Program-made: the position numbers and the translations under genes
Assembly: GCA_013399855.1 (NCBI GenBank)
Contig: VXAY01002117.1
Span: forward strand, 349,223 to 413,222
Length of the DNA stretch: 64,000 nt
Origin: Oxyruncus cristatus
Lineage: Eukaryota; Chordata; Aves; Passeriformes; Cotingidae
Direction of reading: 5' to 3'
The notes under the pieces: generated by a model
The model's database searches: none
What the model was told of the DNA's origin: nothing
The model's input: only the letters and a program-made list of their open reading frames with translations
Part shown: piece after piece, positions 1 through 14,260 of the stretch
How the letters are laid out: every line of letters begins with the position of its first letter
Numbering within the stretch: position 1 is the first letter of the stretch

Positions 1-1452
<1,452 letters not shown>

Positions 1453-3183
1453 TGACAGTTTGAGATTATTTGCTTTAAGTGAAAGTGATAATAAGCTATA
1501 ATAGTATTAGTGAATTTGTCTACAAAGCAGGCACAGTCACAGCACATTTGAAATTAAATCTGATAGTTTACAAACAAGCCTGGCATGAAAACACAGGCCA
1601 CTTAAAACATGCTTAAAATATCCTATTTAACTGTGCTGAAAGATCAACTGTGTTTTGAATTAAGCTAAAACATTTTGGAAAAAGAAATGTTTCAATATCT
1701 CAGGATTTAAAAGTTAAATTGGGATGTAAGTTACCTTAATTGCATGTTATTCCTGAAAGTTAAAAAACTGACTTTATAAGTTACATGTGCCCTTGTTCTC
1801 TGTTTTTAATACTGCAAAGTGTACTGGCATTCCTGCCGTGTTTTGTCGCGTGGAATCTGGATACCAGGGGAGGATTTAATTCCTGATTGTTAGGAGACAC
1901 TTCTAAATAACAAGGTGCTGCAGCCGCTGAAGTTAAGATAAAAATAGTGCATTGTTTGTATTTTTTCTACAGTGAAATTGTATTAGTTGTTTAGCAGGGA
2001 ATGCCTGGGCAGCAAAATTTTTCAGTGTAAGTTCATCCCATTCTCAACAGTGAACTGTCTGATCACCTTCTAATGGTGCACGAAATGATGTGACAAGCAT
2101 CTGTCATGTGTAGTTTGTGCTTTTATTCTTTTTTTCCTTTGGGAAGGGACTTACGTGTGCATGTGCACCGGACCATTTATTTTAGTAGGGTTTTTTTGAA
2201 CACTCAATGTGCTTTGAGCAGGAGTTTGAGGATAGTCAGAAGCTTTTCCACAATTCCAACTGGCTCCTCTCTCCCTAAGTGTCCATCAGCCTTGGAGTTC
2301 AGCTGTATCCTGTGATAGGTTTTTTCACAGTTTTTCTCTCTGTTACACACTGAAGGCAAGATTCATTGTCTGAAAGAAGGCATAGACTGTTATTGTTGTT
2401 TCTGTCTGTGATCCTTTCAGTAGCCGGGAAAATCATAACAGAATTCACAAACATTATGCAGAAATGGGGTAATGTCATGTCCTTCTGGAGAAACCATTGT
2501 ATTTTTAGTTGCGTGAAGATTAGCACCTTTCAAAAAGAGTCTGCTGTCTTTTCTCTTAAAAGGCTGGCACACATGAGCTATGAAAGGTTGCTTGTTTAGT
2601 TTCCTTAGGACAGACTAGAAATCTGCATAATAATACCATAAAGAGTCTGCTGCTTGAGTTAGGAACACATGAAACAAAATTGCATAAAACATCAGAACAA
2701 GTTCTGAGGCATCTGGTTTTCCTCTGCACATCTGGCTTGTGCCCAGCATACCTGTAAGATGCTCATGCCTGGGCTGTGCAGTGATTAGATTTTTCACTGG
2801 GGGGGGGCGGGGAAGGAATGTTCTATGGTAAAATTATTTGTGTCTAGAAGGAAGATTGTTCAGGCAGAAGTGGAGTAACAGTGCAAGGCAAGGAAATGGA
2901 GATGTTGTTTTTCACCTACTAAAAGGTTTAGGCTAGAAGTAAAAATGTTGATTGGATATTTTAGTATGTGGTTACCCTCATGCCAAATAAACTGGATAGT
3001 TTCTTTTCTCTCTAAATTGCCATTGTGTGACTCAGAAGTGTTTCTTTTCTCTAAATGGTGTCTCTTAATAAAAGAATTTATTCAAAGTGCTTTAACACAT
3101 CCTCTTGGTTAAAAAACAATCAAACAACTTCGAGGTCATCACCATTCACTTTTACTTGCCGTTCTGGGAGAACAGAAATGGGC

Positions 3184-3230
3184 TTTTCTTTCCCCTTTTT
3201 TCTTTTTTTCTTTTTTTTTTTTTTTTCTTT
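3184..3230. repeat. Pyrimidine / poly-T tract
   Basis: This is a run of T with occasional C, including 16 uninterrupted T at 3211-3226. It creates spurious Phe/Lys-rich open frames on both strands. It could be the tail of an old retroposed insertion on the minus strand, but no body of such an element is recognisable beside it. Confidence 0.85.
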
Positions 3231-4426
3231 CAAAACTGGGCAAGGGTGCCAGTTGCAGAGGCACTGGAAGCCCTCAACTGTAGTGTTCTTAACTGCAGAG
3301 ATGCTACAACAGCTTCTGAGTGTTTCTAGCATGGTGCTGTCTTCCACTTTCTTTCATTCTTAGAGCATTGAATTCTTTACGCTCTTACTTTTTTTTTTAC
3401 TTAGTAAGTGCACAGTTAAATTGTTAAGTGCAGTAAAAGCAGAATGAAACCTCAATCAAAAGGTCAAGGATCCAAACCTGAAGAGTTTTCCAGATAACTC
3501 TGTATCTGTGCTATTCAGAGACACAGCCAGTCGTTGCTGCTTGGAAGTGTATGTGTGTGTTAGTAGGAGGAGAAAAAGGAAGGTTAAGGTATGTGTGAAG
3601 TAAACACAAGCTGCTATAAAGCAGTTCAAGTAGTGTTGATTCATCAACCATATGAGTGGGAGAGAAAACAAAGAGTCTGTGGCAGGTACAGTGGTGCATG
3701 GAGAATAAACAGTCATGCAACTTCAGAGCAGTAATCTAAACACCCTGCAAACAGGAAGACTTCTGCACTTCTTCAGGTGGTTTCAATTTCTCATCATCTC
3801 TGTTTTCATGATGTTTTGTTTCTTTTCTGGAGCCAGATATTCCTGCAGGACAGCTCAGTTAGTGTGCAAAATCAGTGACTTGAGTTGACATGCTTCAGTT
3901 GTCACATACTCCTTTAATAATAATTTTTAAAAAGGACTTCCATGAAGGTGAATGGATGATGCAGCAGTCTGTTTTTTGGGTTGTATTTGGATAGACTGGG
4001 TAAAACTATAATTTGGTGTCTTTGGAACCAGCACCCACATCCTTGTATAACTCTAGAGCTGGTTATTAGAAAGTAAAAACAAAAAACAATTCACATGAGC
4101 TGTGGTAAATACAAAATAGGAAGGGGCTTCAAAATAACTTTATTGATGTTGCAAACTAAATGCAGCCTACAGTGTTAAATGTGTTTCCTATTATCTGCTA
4201 ATGTCTGTTTTAATAAAACAGTGGGAACTAAATGGTTGCTTCTTAATCAAAACCATGATTTCCTAAACATAAGCTATGTGATTCTGTTACAAATTGCCAC
4301 ATATAGATCTCCTAGGTCAAACTTTTTTCCTTTCTCATAGAAATAAATAAACAGTAAATTAATTATACTCTCTGGAAGATCAAAGTAATTACAACCGAAG
4401 CCAGGCAAAAATAAAAAGTTCTCTGG

Positions 4427-4462
4427 AAAAAAAGAAAGAAAGAAAAAAGAAAAAAAGAAAAG
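4427..4462. repeat. A/G-rich simple repeat (GAAA-like)
   Basis: Interrupted AAAG and AAAAAAG units form a purine-only tract of about 36 bases. It is simple-sequence DNA, likely length-variable between individuals. Confidence 0.85.
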
Positions 4463-5349
4463 CATCAAGTTGCTGAGTGTATAGTTAATGTTTAGATAAA
4501 TATAAGAAAGTGAACAATCAATAATTTGATATCATTAGCAACAGATGTAAAAGCTGTACACAAATGTAATTGTATCAAATCTCAAGTAAACATTCTCAGT
4601 GTGCATTCCATTGAACTCACCAAAAAGCTAAACTATTTACGCTTGTAATTTTTAAAAAGTTTTCAGTTCAGCTCAGCATGGCAATTTTGTCTTGTGTCAG
4701 GATGATGATAGAACAAAATTCTGCCGGAACATTTTTCTCCCATCCTACCCCAGCCCCTTAAGGTTTAAAGACATTCACAGTTTACTCAGCAGCACGAGGG
4801 TTAGTGCACAGACACACTTGGGAATTGGCTGGTGTGAGGATGGAGGCTTTTTGTCTCCTCCTGGCTCTGAGTCTACCACTTGGGATATGTGTGAGGACAT
4901 GTTGGAGTTTATAACAGGATGTCCACTCCTTCCAGTCTCCTTGGGATACACAGATACATTTGAAGGAGAGTTTATATTAACGCGGTTCTAATGGAACGTG
5001 ATCAGTAGCTGGGAATCAAAAAGCTTCTGTGGATTTTCTCATTCCCTCATGGATGTCTGTGATCACTTGAGGTGGTAATTAAGCTATCTAGTTTATGTTG
5101 TAATTTTGTTCAGAATATGCATCATGTATTAATTTAATATTAGTATGTGAAGCCTTTTTTAAACTCTTTTTATTTAATTCTTCTTTTTGTGGGATACAAG
5201 GCTTTACAGTACAGAGTTGAGCATACGTGACAGGATTTAAGTATGTTTAAACCTAGAAATGCACGATTTTAATAACCACTTAAAAGGCTTGCATTGATTC
5301 TAAGTTTAATTAACAGATACAGAAATAAAAATAACACTTTGTAAGTAGC

Positions 5350-5377
5350 TATATATATGTATATATATGTATGTATG
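5350..5377. repeat. TA/TATG microsatellite
   Basis: Two nearly identical ATATATATGT units are followed by ATGTATG, giving a TA-rich dinucleotide/tetranucleotide repeat inside the intron. Confidence 0.85.
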
Positions 5378-6282
5378 AAGAGATTTTCAGAACTTAGCTG
5401 TGCAATTCAATTGTCAAGGGATCAAACTCGTACCAGTTACCCTACTGTTGCCCAGTGTTTTGGGTCTGTAGCATTTAGAATGTTTTTTTAGCTCTATTTC
5501 TCAATAGATATTTCACTTTTAAGTGTCATGCTTTCTATTTTTATCAGAAGGACTATCACTGTATCAAAATTTTTTCACAACTGAAAATCTTAACTGGTGT
5601 GAATATTTTGTTTTTGCCTGATGACACAACTTAGCTTGGTGGGAGGAAGTTAGGAAGGCAGCGGGAAGAAATAAATGCATTGTGAACTTAAAAATAAAAA
5701 GACATATTTTTTTTGTCTGCATTTGAAGAACATTTCATCTTTGCTCCTGCCATCAATGTCTGTCAAAATATAGCTTTCTGTGGATGTGAGTTTTGAGACT
5801 GTGGATGTCTCAGAATTTTTGTGGAATGATGAGGCTTTTCAGTTTGAACAGACCAAGAGCTTAAGAAAAAGCTTTCATAGCTTCCTTAAATTGAGAATCT
5901 GCTTTGGCTGCTCTTTGATTTTTCCAATACTGATTTGTTATTTGTGTGTTGTTTTATTTTTGAAAGTATGTTTGCTTACTTCCCATAATGGATAGACAGA
6001 GCAATCTGTTTCTCTTTTAATGTGTTCCTAGAGGCCATTGTGGGTTGAGAGAGGTTAGAAACAGGATTCAGAAGGGCTCCCAGCTTTCTTATTTCCAGGC
6101 TGAAGGAACTGAGGATTGTGGCACAGTGATAATGCCAGTGCGAGTCTGGGGAAAACTGTCATTATGTGCTTTGAGGAACAGTTTTTAATTGTTCCTCTGA
6201 AGCAGATGTTGTGGAAGCTTCATGAAAAGGCACGGCAGATCTTTCCCAAACAGTATTTTTGACTTTTAAAAAGATCCTGTTT

Positions 6283-6330
6283 ATTGATACACAATGGATT
6301 GATGCATATGTATCAATACATATTGATACA
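6283..6330. repeat. Clustered ATTGATACA motifs with palindrome
   Basis: ATTGATACA occurs at 6283-6291 and 6322-6330, a one-mismatch copy (ATTGATGCA) at 6298-6306, and an inverted copy (TGTATCAAT) at 6309-6317. The inverted and last copies form a near-perfect palindrome at 6309-6330. The core ATCAAT/ATTGAT resembles the recognition core of CUT-class factors of the ONECUT type (family knowledge). A regulatory role is only an inference. Chance expansion of AT-rich sequence is the alternative. Confidence 0.45.
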
Positions 6331-6390
6331 TAATGCCTTTATTTCTCTCTCTCTGTGTAGATAGAGAGTTTTATACGTGTGATTGAGATA

Positions 6391-6418
6391 TGTGTATATA
6401 TATATATATGTATATGTA
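6391..6418. repeat. TA/TG microsatellite
   Basis: TGTGTATATATATATATATG followed by TATATGTA, about 28 bases. A short CT repeat (6344-6354) lies just upstream. Confidence 0.88.
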
Positions 6419-7688
6419 GATCTTGACCTTTTGCAAAAATGTTGAGTTTTTAAAGAAAATACATTTCATGACTTGTTTGGATATTAGTTGTGGCTCTGGC
6501 ACTAAACCTGTTAGGGTCATTCAGGTCAGCTGTGAGGTTCTTGACATTGCAGTAATTTTTCCTTTGCTGACTTTTACACTTCTATCTGTGTATTCATTTC
6601 ACTCAAAATAGGACTTTCCCCACTTTCTTAAACAAAAAGGAAGGAAAATAACATCAATCACAGGCAAGGTTGTCGTCCTTTAGGTGACACACGTGACCTG
6701 AAGATCGGAGGCATCCTCTTAGTCTGTGGCCTGCTGTGCTATTTATTGGTTAGCACTGATGATGAGGAAAAAGTGGCATCTCTCTTTAAATATAAATTAA
6801 CAGTGTCAAGATTCAGCAAGAATTAGAGACCCCTTGACTGCTGTTTTCCCCACCCACATTAGCATTTTGGATTTCAGCAGTGTCACTGATGTTAAGTGCC
6901 GGTTTGGGGGATTTGTGCATGTGCATTGTTAAGAAACAATTTGCCCGCTGCCGTGCATTCCAGGGGTGTATGAGTTGTGGCTCTCTTGGCTATTCCTCTC
7001 TGTAAAGAGAATTAAAACACACCCTTTGGGTTTATTTTTTTTTACTTCAGCGTAACTTTTATCTGAAGTAAATGCATATATGAATTTCAACTTTGCAGAA
7101 TGTCTCTCATGGCTTCTGGCTGTTTTGGAGCAGTGGCTCTCCCTGTTAGCAGTGTCTGTGCCGTGGCAGAGGGGTATGTGCAGTTGTGCAGTTAGCTGAA
7201 TGCCTCCTCCTGTGCCTGTGTGTGGCTGGAGTCACAGCCAGTGCTGCTTTAGGGAACATAGGTGAGACAATCAAGGCTGGAAACCCTTCTGTGCAGAAAT
7301 TGCCGAGCCACTTGTCCTGTGTCTTGTCCCTGCCATGCTGACCAAGCCTGCTCAAAAAATGTCACTCAACTTTATGTTTTTAAAATGTCTCCTGTTGCCA
7401 GTACAGTGATTTTTGGTTTTTTCCCACTGAGGACCAGTTGTGTGCAGAGTCTGGGACTTCTGCCCACAACTTTGTAAAGAATGGTTGTCTTCATTTTCTA
7501 AAAAGCAATCATGTTTTAGTTTTAATCTGCAGAATGTCAAAATTAACTTTCTTTCATATTTAAAAAAAAATTATTTGCGTGCTTCCAAACAGTTGACATG
7601 GTAGCTTAAAGGGAAAGAAATTTCTACAAAGTAAGCTTTAGTGGAGATTAGTTTGAAGCAGGAAGATAACTTGAAGTTTAGGTACAGG

Positions 7689-7709
7689 CAGTCTGCAGTC
7701 TGCAGTCTG
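7689..7709. repeat. CAGTCTG heptamer, three tandem copies
   Basis: Three perfect head-to-tail CAGTCTG units. This is a short tandem repeat with no obvious function. Confidence 0.8.
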
Positions 7710-10700
7710 GCTGTCTATGATCCCATGGATTTCATAGCGTATATAATACTGAGAGCAGAATTGCATTCTCTTCACTTGAAGTATCTGAAGAGTTTATATC
7801 TCTGCCTTAGTGTTGTTTGTGTTCTGTCTCCTTCCTTTCACCATCTCTGATATTATGAGTCAGGAAGACACATATATGTATTTCCTGGAGGGATCGCACA
7901 AATGACTGGGTATTCTAGGAGGTTTGCACCTCCCTTTTGAGGTGCCCACAAAAGGTTAGTACTTCTGTCACAGTAGTTTAACAGGAAAGGAGATATTTTT
8001 ATATCAGATGAGAACTTCAATCCATCTAAACCAGTACTCCTGTGTTTCTGTCAGACAGCTCTAAGTAATGTTTTCCCTGCTTCTCATTTTCCGTTTCACC
8101 TGACCAGTATTCTTGCATTAGACTGGGTAGTCACTTCATAAAACACCTTCAATGTAATGCTTTTCTCTGTTAGATGTATCGGGCATGTCCTGTTGACAAA
8201 TAATGTTAATGTGAGTGTGAAGAATTATGAAGAAGTTTGTACTTCTGTGCCCTCTTGAGCCTGCACAGTAATCCCAAAATAAATCTAAAAATAAGTTGAT
8301 GATGCTTGTCATTTGACAAGCATCTTTGGAAGCAGTGCAGTCCCAGGGCAGCCCATGGGAAGAATACGACTTATTATGTTTAAGCATAAGTGACAGAAGA
8401 CATATTAGCATCTCTGTGTCCCAAAGGGTGACTTGGATCTAGTCTTGAGGATAAAGGAATGAGAAAGTCAGCTGCTAAGAGAGAATCAGCAATGTTAGGA
8501 CGCTCTGCTCCATTCACCTGAGACTGGTGCTGGTTAAAGGCCCATTTTAACGATAGTTCTAAGTAAAAAAATAGTGATTTGTGCTTTGGTGGGAACTGAA
8601 CAATTTGCAACAGAACAAAGAACAGACAATGGCCTTTCCTGTCTGTTTTCCATTAGGCTTGGATAAAGGCCTTTGCTACCCACAGCCAGAGGCCAAACAA
8701 TTTCTGTATGTGCTCTATAGCTATTTTGAGGTTATGTGCTATCCCACAGGAGTAGAGGAAGGGAAAGGTTTTAAAAGTTACAACTTCTTGTCAAGTCTGC
8801 CTCTCCCATCAACCTGCTTTTTCTCCAGTCCTGACTGCAGGAACAAGTGGCCCAGGCATAGATTAGGCAGTGAAGTCAGTGAATGACTTTGGGTAAATAC
8901 GAAGATTAGATGTTGAATGAAAATGAGACTCCTCAGACCAGCCCTTTGCACTGAAGTGGTTAAGTGAGCTGTGATTAAGAGAAATAAGTAATTATCCTAA
9001 TTATAGATGAAAAGATACAGAATTACCACTTTAAAAGCACCTCCTGTGCTCTGGAGTGTTTCTGTTATTTACAAAGTGGTAGTTCATTATTATGTAGCAT
9101 AAGCAGGAGGGTACCCTCTGGGTATAGTGCACAGCCCTGTCTCTCCAAGGCAGAGGGTGGTACTGTGTTGGAGAACGCTTTGCCCCCCAAGCGCGGCTCC
9201 AAAGTCCAGGTCTTGCTCCAGTGAGCGGGATGGTGCTAAGCCAGGAGAAATTGTGAGAGCCTTTCTGTCTCAAGCTTAGTGCAGGGTATACCAGAGTTCA
9301 CAGAGCTCTCCCAGCTCAGCCATGACCACTGCTAGAAATGGCTTTTATGATCACCAGGTTTTAAATAATAAATAAAACAAAGAAGCAAACTCTGAAGCAC
9401 TGGAGAACAGCCCTGGGTGGTGACATCCCGTCACAATTGAGGCATGGCAATTCTGCCGGCTAGTAACTTATTACAAAACTTTTCTTTACCAGCTTCTTCC
9501 TACTCTGGGGCAAAGTGCCTGTATGCCTGTGGGACTGAAAAGTTCCGGACGCGCTGGGTCATGGTCGCTGGCGGGTCCTCTGTGTCCCTGCTGCAGTGCG
9601 GGGCTGGGAGACATGTTACGCTCTTGCTCTCCCCGCTGCATCCCTTATTGTGCACAGGAATTTGGTTTCCAGTGCTGTCAGTCAGTTCAGTGCCACTCTT
9701 AAGCCCTAAATGCCCCACGGGCTGTTTGTCAGAATGTTCCTATTAACAGCTCAGTGCAAATAAAGTGTGAGGGGAAGGGAAGGTGGAGAAATAAATCTTA
9801 TTTTAAATCTTTTGAGCTGGTTTTATTTTAAATGGAAAGTTGCATGCAGACCACCCCAAGCTATTGTGCTGTGGCCTGCGTCAGCTGCTTGACTGTGCAA
9901 GGAAGATTGGGGTAGAGGTTAAGAGCATCACACAGGGGAAGGGTGCACTGAATTCCTTTTGTGCTGCATCCAGGAAGTTTTAACTCAGTATGGACTTGAA
10001 ATACATTGACGCACATGGTAATCATTACAGGACCAGAACGGAACATTGAAATACAACAATTTGCTGCTCCCATTCTGGGGATTATGTTGGTGTCTGACTG
10101 TCTTGTAGAGGTAGTGACATTGGAAGGAGGTATAGAGAAATGAAGGGCAGATGCTGTCAGCTCTGGGAGCTGATTGCTGAGCTTAGCACAGTACCTGTTA
10201 TCCAGACACAGGTCTCTGCCTACCTAGTGATTTGCTTCAGAAGGGTGGGTGGCTCTGCAATATGACAGTACTGTTGTCCTTGATTTAAGTGAGCTCTTCA
10301 AGCAAAGAACTGCAGAACTGTATACCAAGCATGCGATGCAATCAGAAAAGGAAAACACTGCAATGTCTTTTGCTGTGGTCACACCACAGATGGAGGTAGG
10401 TAACAGCCTCCTGAACCAGCTTTTATTTAACTAGCACAGGCATCACTAGCAGAAGTAGCTTATCAGCAGTACTTGAATGTAGACAGCACACATTCATGGA
10501 ACCCCTTTCTTCCCAGTTTAAGGTCCTGCTAGTCTGTCCTCACTGCTTTATATTCCAATCAATATATTCAAGTACCAGCCAGTTCACCCAGAACTACAAG
10601 AACTGTAAATATATCCCTAGTTTGAGTGGAACAATAGCAAACAAGGGCAGGAAAAGGGAAAGGCTCTAATCAGGTATGAATATGGAAAATGAAGGATGCA

Positions 10701-12041
10701 AATGGAAAAGTCCTGTCTCAGGAAGATCTGAGGCAGAATGTTGGTGTCACAGCAGTTTTGTGGCTCCTCTGTATCCCTTTTTTCTTAGAGCATTGCTGTC
10801 AAGCTGGCCTGTCTCCCAGGACAGTGCCCGTCTCCATTTTGAGGTTGTCTGAGTCTTGCTCCTGTTCAGCCCTGTAGAACCCTACCAGTCCATAGTTACC
10901 AAAGAACAACAGGGAATCAGATATGGGCAATGCGTTAGAGAAGGAAAGAGTCTTTAGGAGTTGAGTAATGCACATTTTTTCCATCCAGCGTAACTGCTAA
11001 TGGTAACCTTTTATTATTGAAGTGGTTGGAGTGACTAGAATCCGGTTTGTTTATAGGGAGTACATGCATGGCTGTATAGTCTAATGTGATCGAAAAAGGA
11101 AAGTGATAATAAGGGGAAAATACACCTATGGAAGTAAGTCAGGTGATGTCTCTGTGTAATTCCAAGTAGCACTGCAGAGATTAACAACCTGGCAGCCTTT
11201 TCATCTTAAACTTTATTTTTATAGGGGTTTATAACTTGGAACTGAAGTCAGGAGTGGGTGGAAACTTGGCAAATGTGGTTCAGCCCAGAAAGTGAATGTT
11301 ATTTATATTTATTTCTCACCAAGTTTTCAAAAACACTTGGTTACTGTTTTTGTGTTCTAACAAGTAGTAATTTGTTGGTTTCGGTAACTTGTCCTCTGTG
11401 TGCTTCTTAAACTACAAATAGTTCAGAACTTGTTTCAGCTCTTCTGAAACTCCTAGTGGAAGGACTCTAGATTTCTAGGCATGTAAATGATGTAGCAGGA
11501 TGCTCCAACTATTTCAGGTATACTGAGCAACGTCTTTACTGTAGTTACACCTGCCAAGTAGCTATGGCACCTTTGGAATAATTACATTTGGTTTTGCTGG
11601 CAACTATGTGTATATAATGGAATTACTCAGGTGGAGGCTTACTACAGAGAGGCTGAGGAGGCAATAGTATGGCCATGTGGATTCTGAGTCGTCTGTGTCA
11701 CAGAATGTGGTCTGGGGCTGTGACAAAGCAGCCCTTCCTTCCCACTCCCCTGCCCACACATGACATCTCTGTATCAACACCGGGTCAGCGACGATCCCTG
11801 GAATTAGCACTGCTTGTATTTCATACTTCACATTGAGTTCAGATCTGTTCCTAATGCCAGTGACTAGAGGTATAGAGCTTTCTGTGCCTGATTTCAGGGA
11901 TGCCTCCTGAACATCATGAGGAGCAGCTTTTGAATAGGGATTTTCAGTATTTTCACCAAACTGAAATACTGCATTATGTATCTGACAGCCTGTGAATAAC
12001 ACAGCAAAATGGTCATTTACTGACTATTGTGTATCACACCT

Positions 12042-12060
12042 ATTGCATTGCATTGCATTT
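12042..12060. repeat. ATTGC pentanucleotide repeat
   Basis: Almost four tandem ATTGC units form a short microsatellite in the intron. Confidence 0.8.
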
Positions 12061-13787
12061 CATAGTTGAAATACACCACACAAGTAAGCACTTACTTAGA
12101 AATGTAGTCAACTTGAAGCATTGGTTTTGTGGAAAAATTGAATTAATAGTTTTCTTACAAATTAATTTTTATTTTTAAAGTTTTTTAAAAGCAATTCTTT
12201 TATGGAAGATTAAAGGTGTTATGGGGTTTTCTTTTAAAAGAATGGGATGAGTGAGCTAAAATTTCTTATAAGGAAATCCTGGGTATAATTCACCTAGCTG
12301 TAAAATTCAGTACTTGTGATGTTCCAGAGTGACAGTTCTAAAGATAGTAACTGAGTGTTTCTGTGTGTTCAGGGCATTACTCCCTCTCTGTCTCAGATTA
12401 ACTCTGGATGGTGAAAAGAGCTGTCTTTCTATTTAGAAGGAAAGAGAGCAAGTCATCGGTAAACAGTTGTTCTCAGTATTAACTGTGTAAAGCTTCAAAG
12501 CTCTATATAGATTAAGTTTTTTAACAGAGTTCAAAGCCTGGTACAGTTGTTAATAATTACACAAGTCATAATAGTATTATGGCATTTATGAAAGAAAATC
12601 TTATCTTATTATTCGCTGAGAGCAATACAGGGGTGAGGTAGCGGTTTTCTAGTTGTGTGATATACATCCCTGAATACTTTTAATCACATCAATATATAAG
12701 TGCCTATGCAATTGCATGTAGTGAGGCTCATGGAATCTGCAACCTACTGTAAAATGACTTCTGATTACTTAAAATTATCTAAGTCGGAGTTATATTTATG
12801 TAGTTTATAATCTTCGTTTCCGATTTCAAATTGTACTTTTAGAGGAAATTTGGGGTTGTAATACGTGTGTGTAGTTTTGCAGTTACGTGAAAAGATACAG
12901 TGGTATTGCAAACATAACACATTTAACAGAGACAATACGTAACGGTATATAAAATTACAGTATATGCACTTTGTGTGTACTGTTTCTTTTTTGTATCATG
13001 GTACCACTTAGGGATTGCAGGTCTCTGTTGCGCTAAACAAAGTTTTTTCGAAGAGAGTGAAGCCACTTCTTCTATAGTGGGCATTCATGCAGAGGTGCTT
13101 TAAGGTTTCTGGACAGACTCACAGTGATGAGGCTTTGGCTCTAGGAACCATTGCTTTAGGTATTTCTCATGTGTGAATTGCACGGTTTTGTAATATGCTT
13201 TCACCCAACCAACATGAGTCTGATGTAGTGCACCTGGGTGAATTGAGGATAGCAGTTAGCTTTCTTCACACACAGTGCAAGGTGGAGTTTTTGTTGGAAA
13301 AGATAATAGTTGGAGAGTTTGTAATGAGAAGCTGTTCCATGATCTGCACAGGGAATGGTCTGGTTTCCATGGGGTTTGTGTGAGTGGATACTAATTTGAG
13401 TTTCTTTCCTTCAGCTAGATGCCAGTGATTCTGAAATATTGACCACTTTTAAAAGTTACTCGATTTTCTGTGACAGATTCAAATGTTAGTGACATTATCA
13501 GTGGAAGTGTCCAAGCTTGTTTCTTTAGGAAATGAGGCTGTAGAGGATACCTGCTACTGATTTATAAGGAGGCTTCCTGAGTAGTGGATGAAGCCTGAGA
13601 AGTCCAAAAGAATGTTAATTAATGTTGTAACTTTTACTCTGTGTTGCTTTTGCTTATGTTTCTGTGAAACTTCTATGCAAGCATAGACTTACAAAGTAAA
13701 GCAGGTGCTCTTGTGTAGTCACCTGCAATAATCCTTGCCCTAAGTGCAAACTGAAATGACAGCAAGCAAATTTTTCTCTTTTAACAG

Positions 13788-14260
13788 TGGAAAGAGTGGA
13801 AAGAGAAAACCTTTCAGACTATTGTGTTCTTGGTCAACGTCCCATGCACTTACCAAATATCAACCAGCTGGCAACTTTGGGAAAAACTAACGAACAGTCT
13901 CCTCATGGCCAAATTCACCACAGTACTCCAATACGAAACCAAGTGCCAACGATGCAAACAATGATAAATCCTGGGCTCCTGTCTCCTCAGCTCAGTCCAC
14001 AACTGGTGAGGCAGCAGATAGCAATGGCCCATCTGATAAACCAACAGATTGCTGTCAGCCGGCTGTTGGCTCACCAGCACCCACAGGCTATCAACCAGCA
14101 GTTCTTGAATCATCCGCCCATCCCTAGAGCTGTCAAACCAGAGCCATCAAATTCATCGGTGGAAGTCTCTCCAGATATTTACCAGCAAGTCAGAGATGAG
14201 CTGAAGAGAGCCAGTGTGTCTCAAGCTGTCTTTGCAAGAGTAGCATTCAACCGCACACAG
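13788..14260 (+). CDS. SATB2: SATB2 coding exon B (linker and first half of CUT1)
   Basis: This 473-base exon begins with the last two bases of a Val codon and encodes 157 further residues, from [18 protein letters not shown] to [11 protein letters not shown]. By recalled human numbering it covers residues 234-391: R239 and R283, sites of known human nonsense variants, fall at the expected Arg codons. The linker contains [20 protein letters not shown] and a Gln/His-rich stretch. The segment [17 protein letters not shown] opens CUT1, and [19 protein letters not shown] carries its first helices. The Gln of SQAV and the terminal Gln match SATB1 Gln390 and Gln402, which contact DNA bases in the CUT1 structure. 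Acceptor: TTTTTCTCTTTTAACAG. Donor: ACACAG|GTATCG, phase 0; its +4 to +6 bases are off consensus. Read-through into the intron stops after six codons. Confidence 0.97.

Noticed and set aside
2799..2812. G9-C-G4 run, possible G-quadruplex
   Set aside because: It has too few separated G-tracts for a standard four-tract quadruplex, and no feature lies nearby.
13850..14113. Minus-strand frame opposite exon B
   Set aside because: It is the complement of the conserved SATB2 coding sequence, open because the sense strand is coding.
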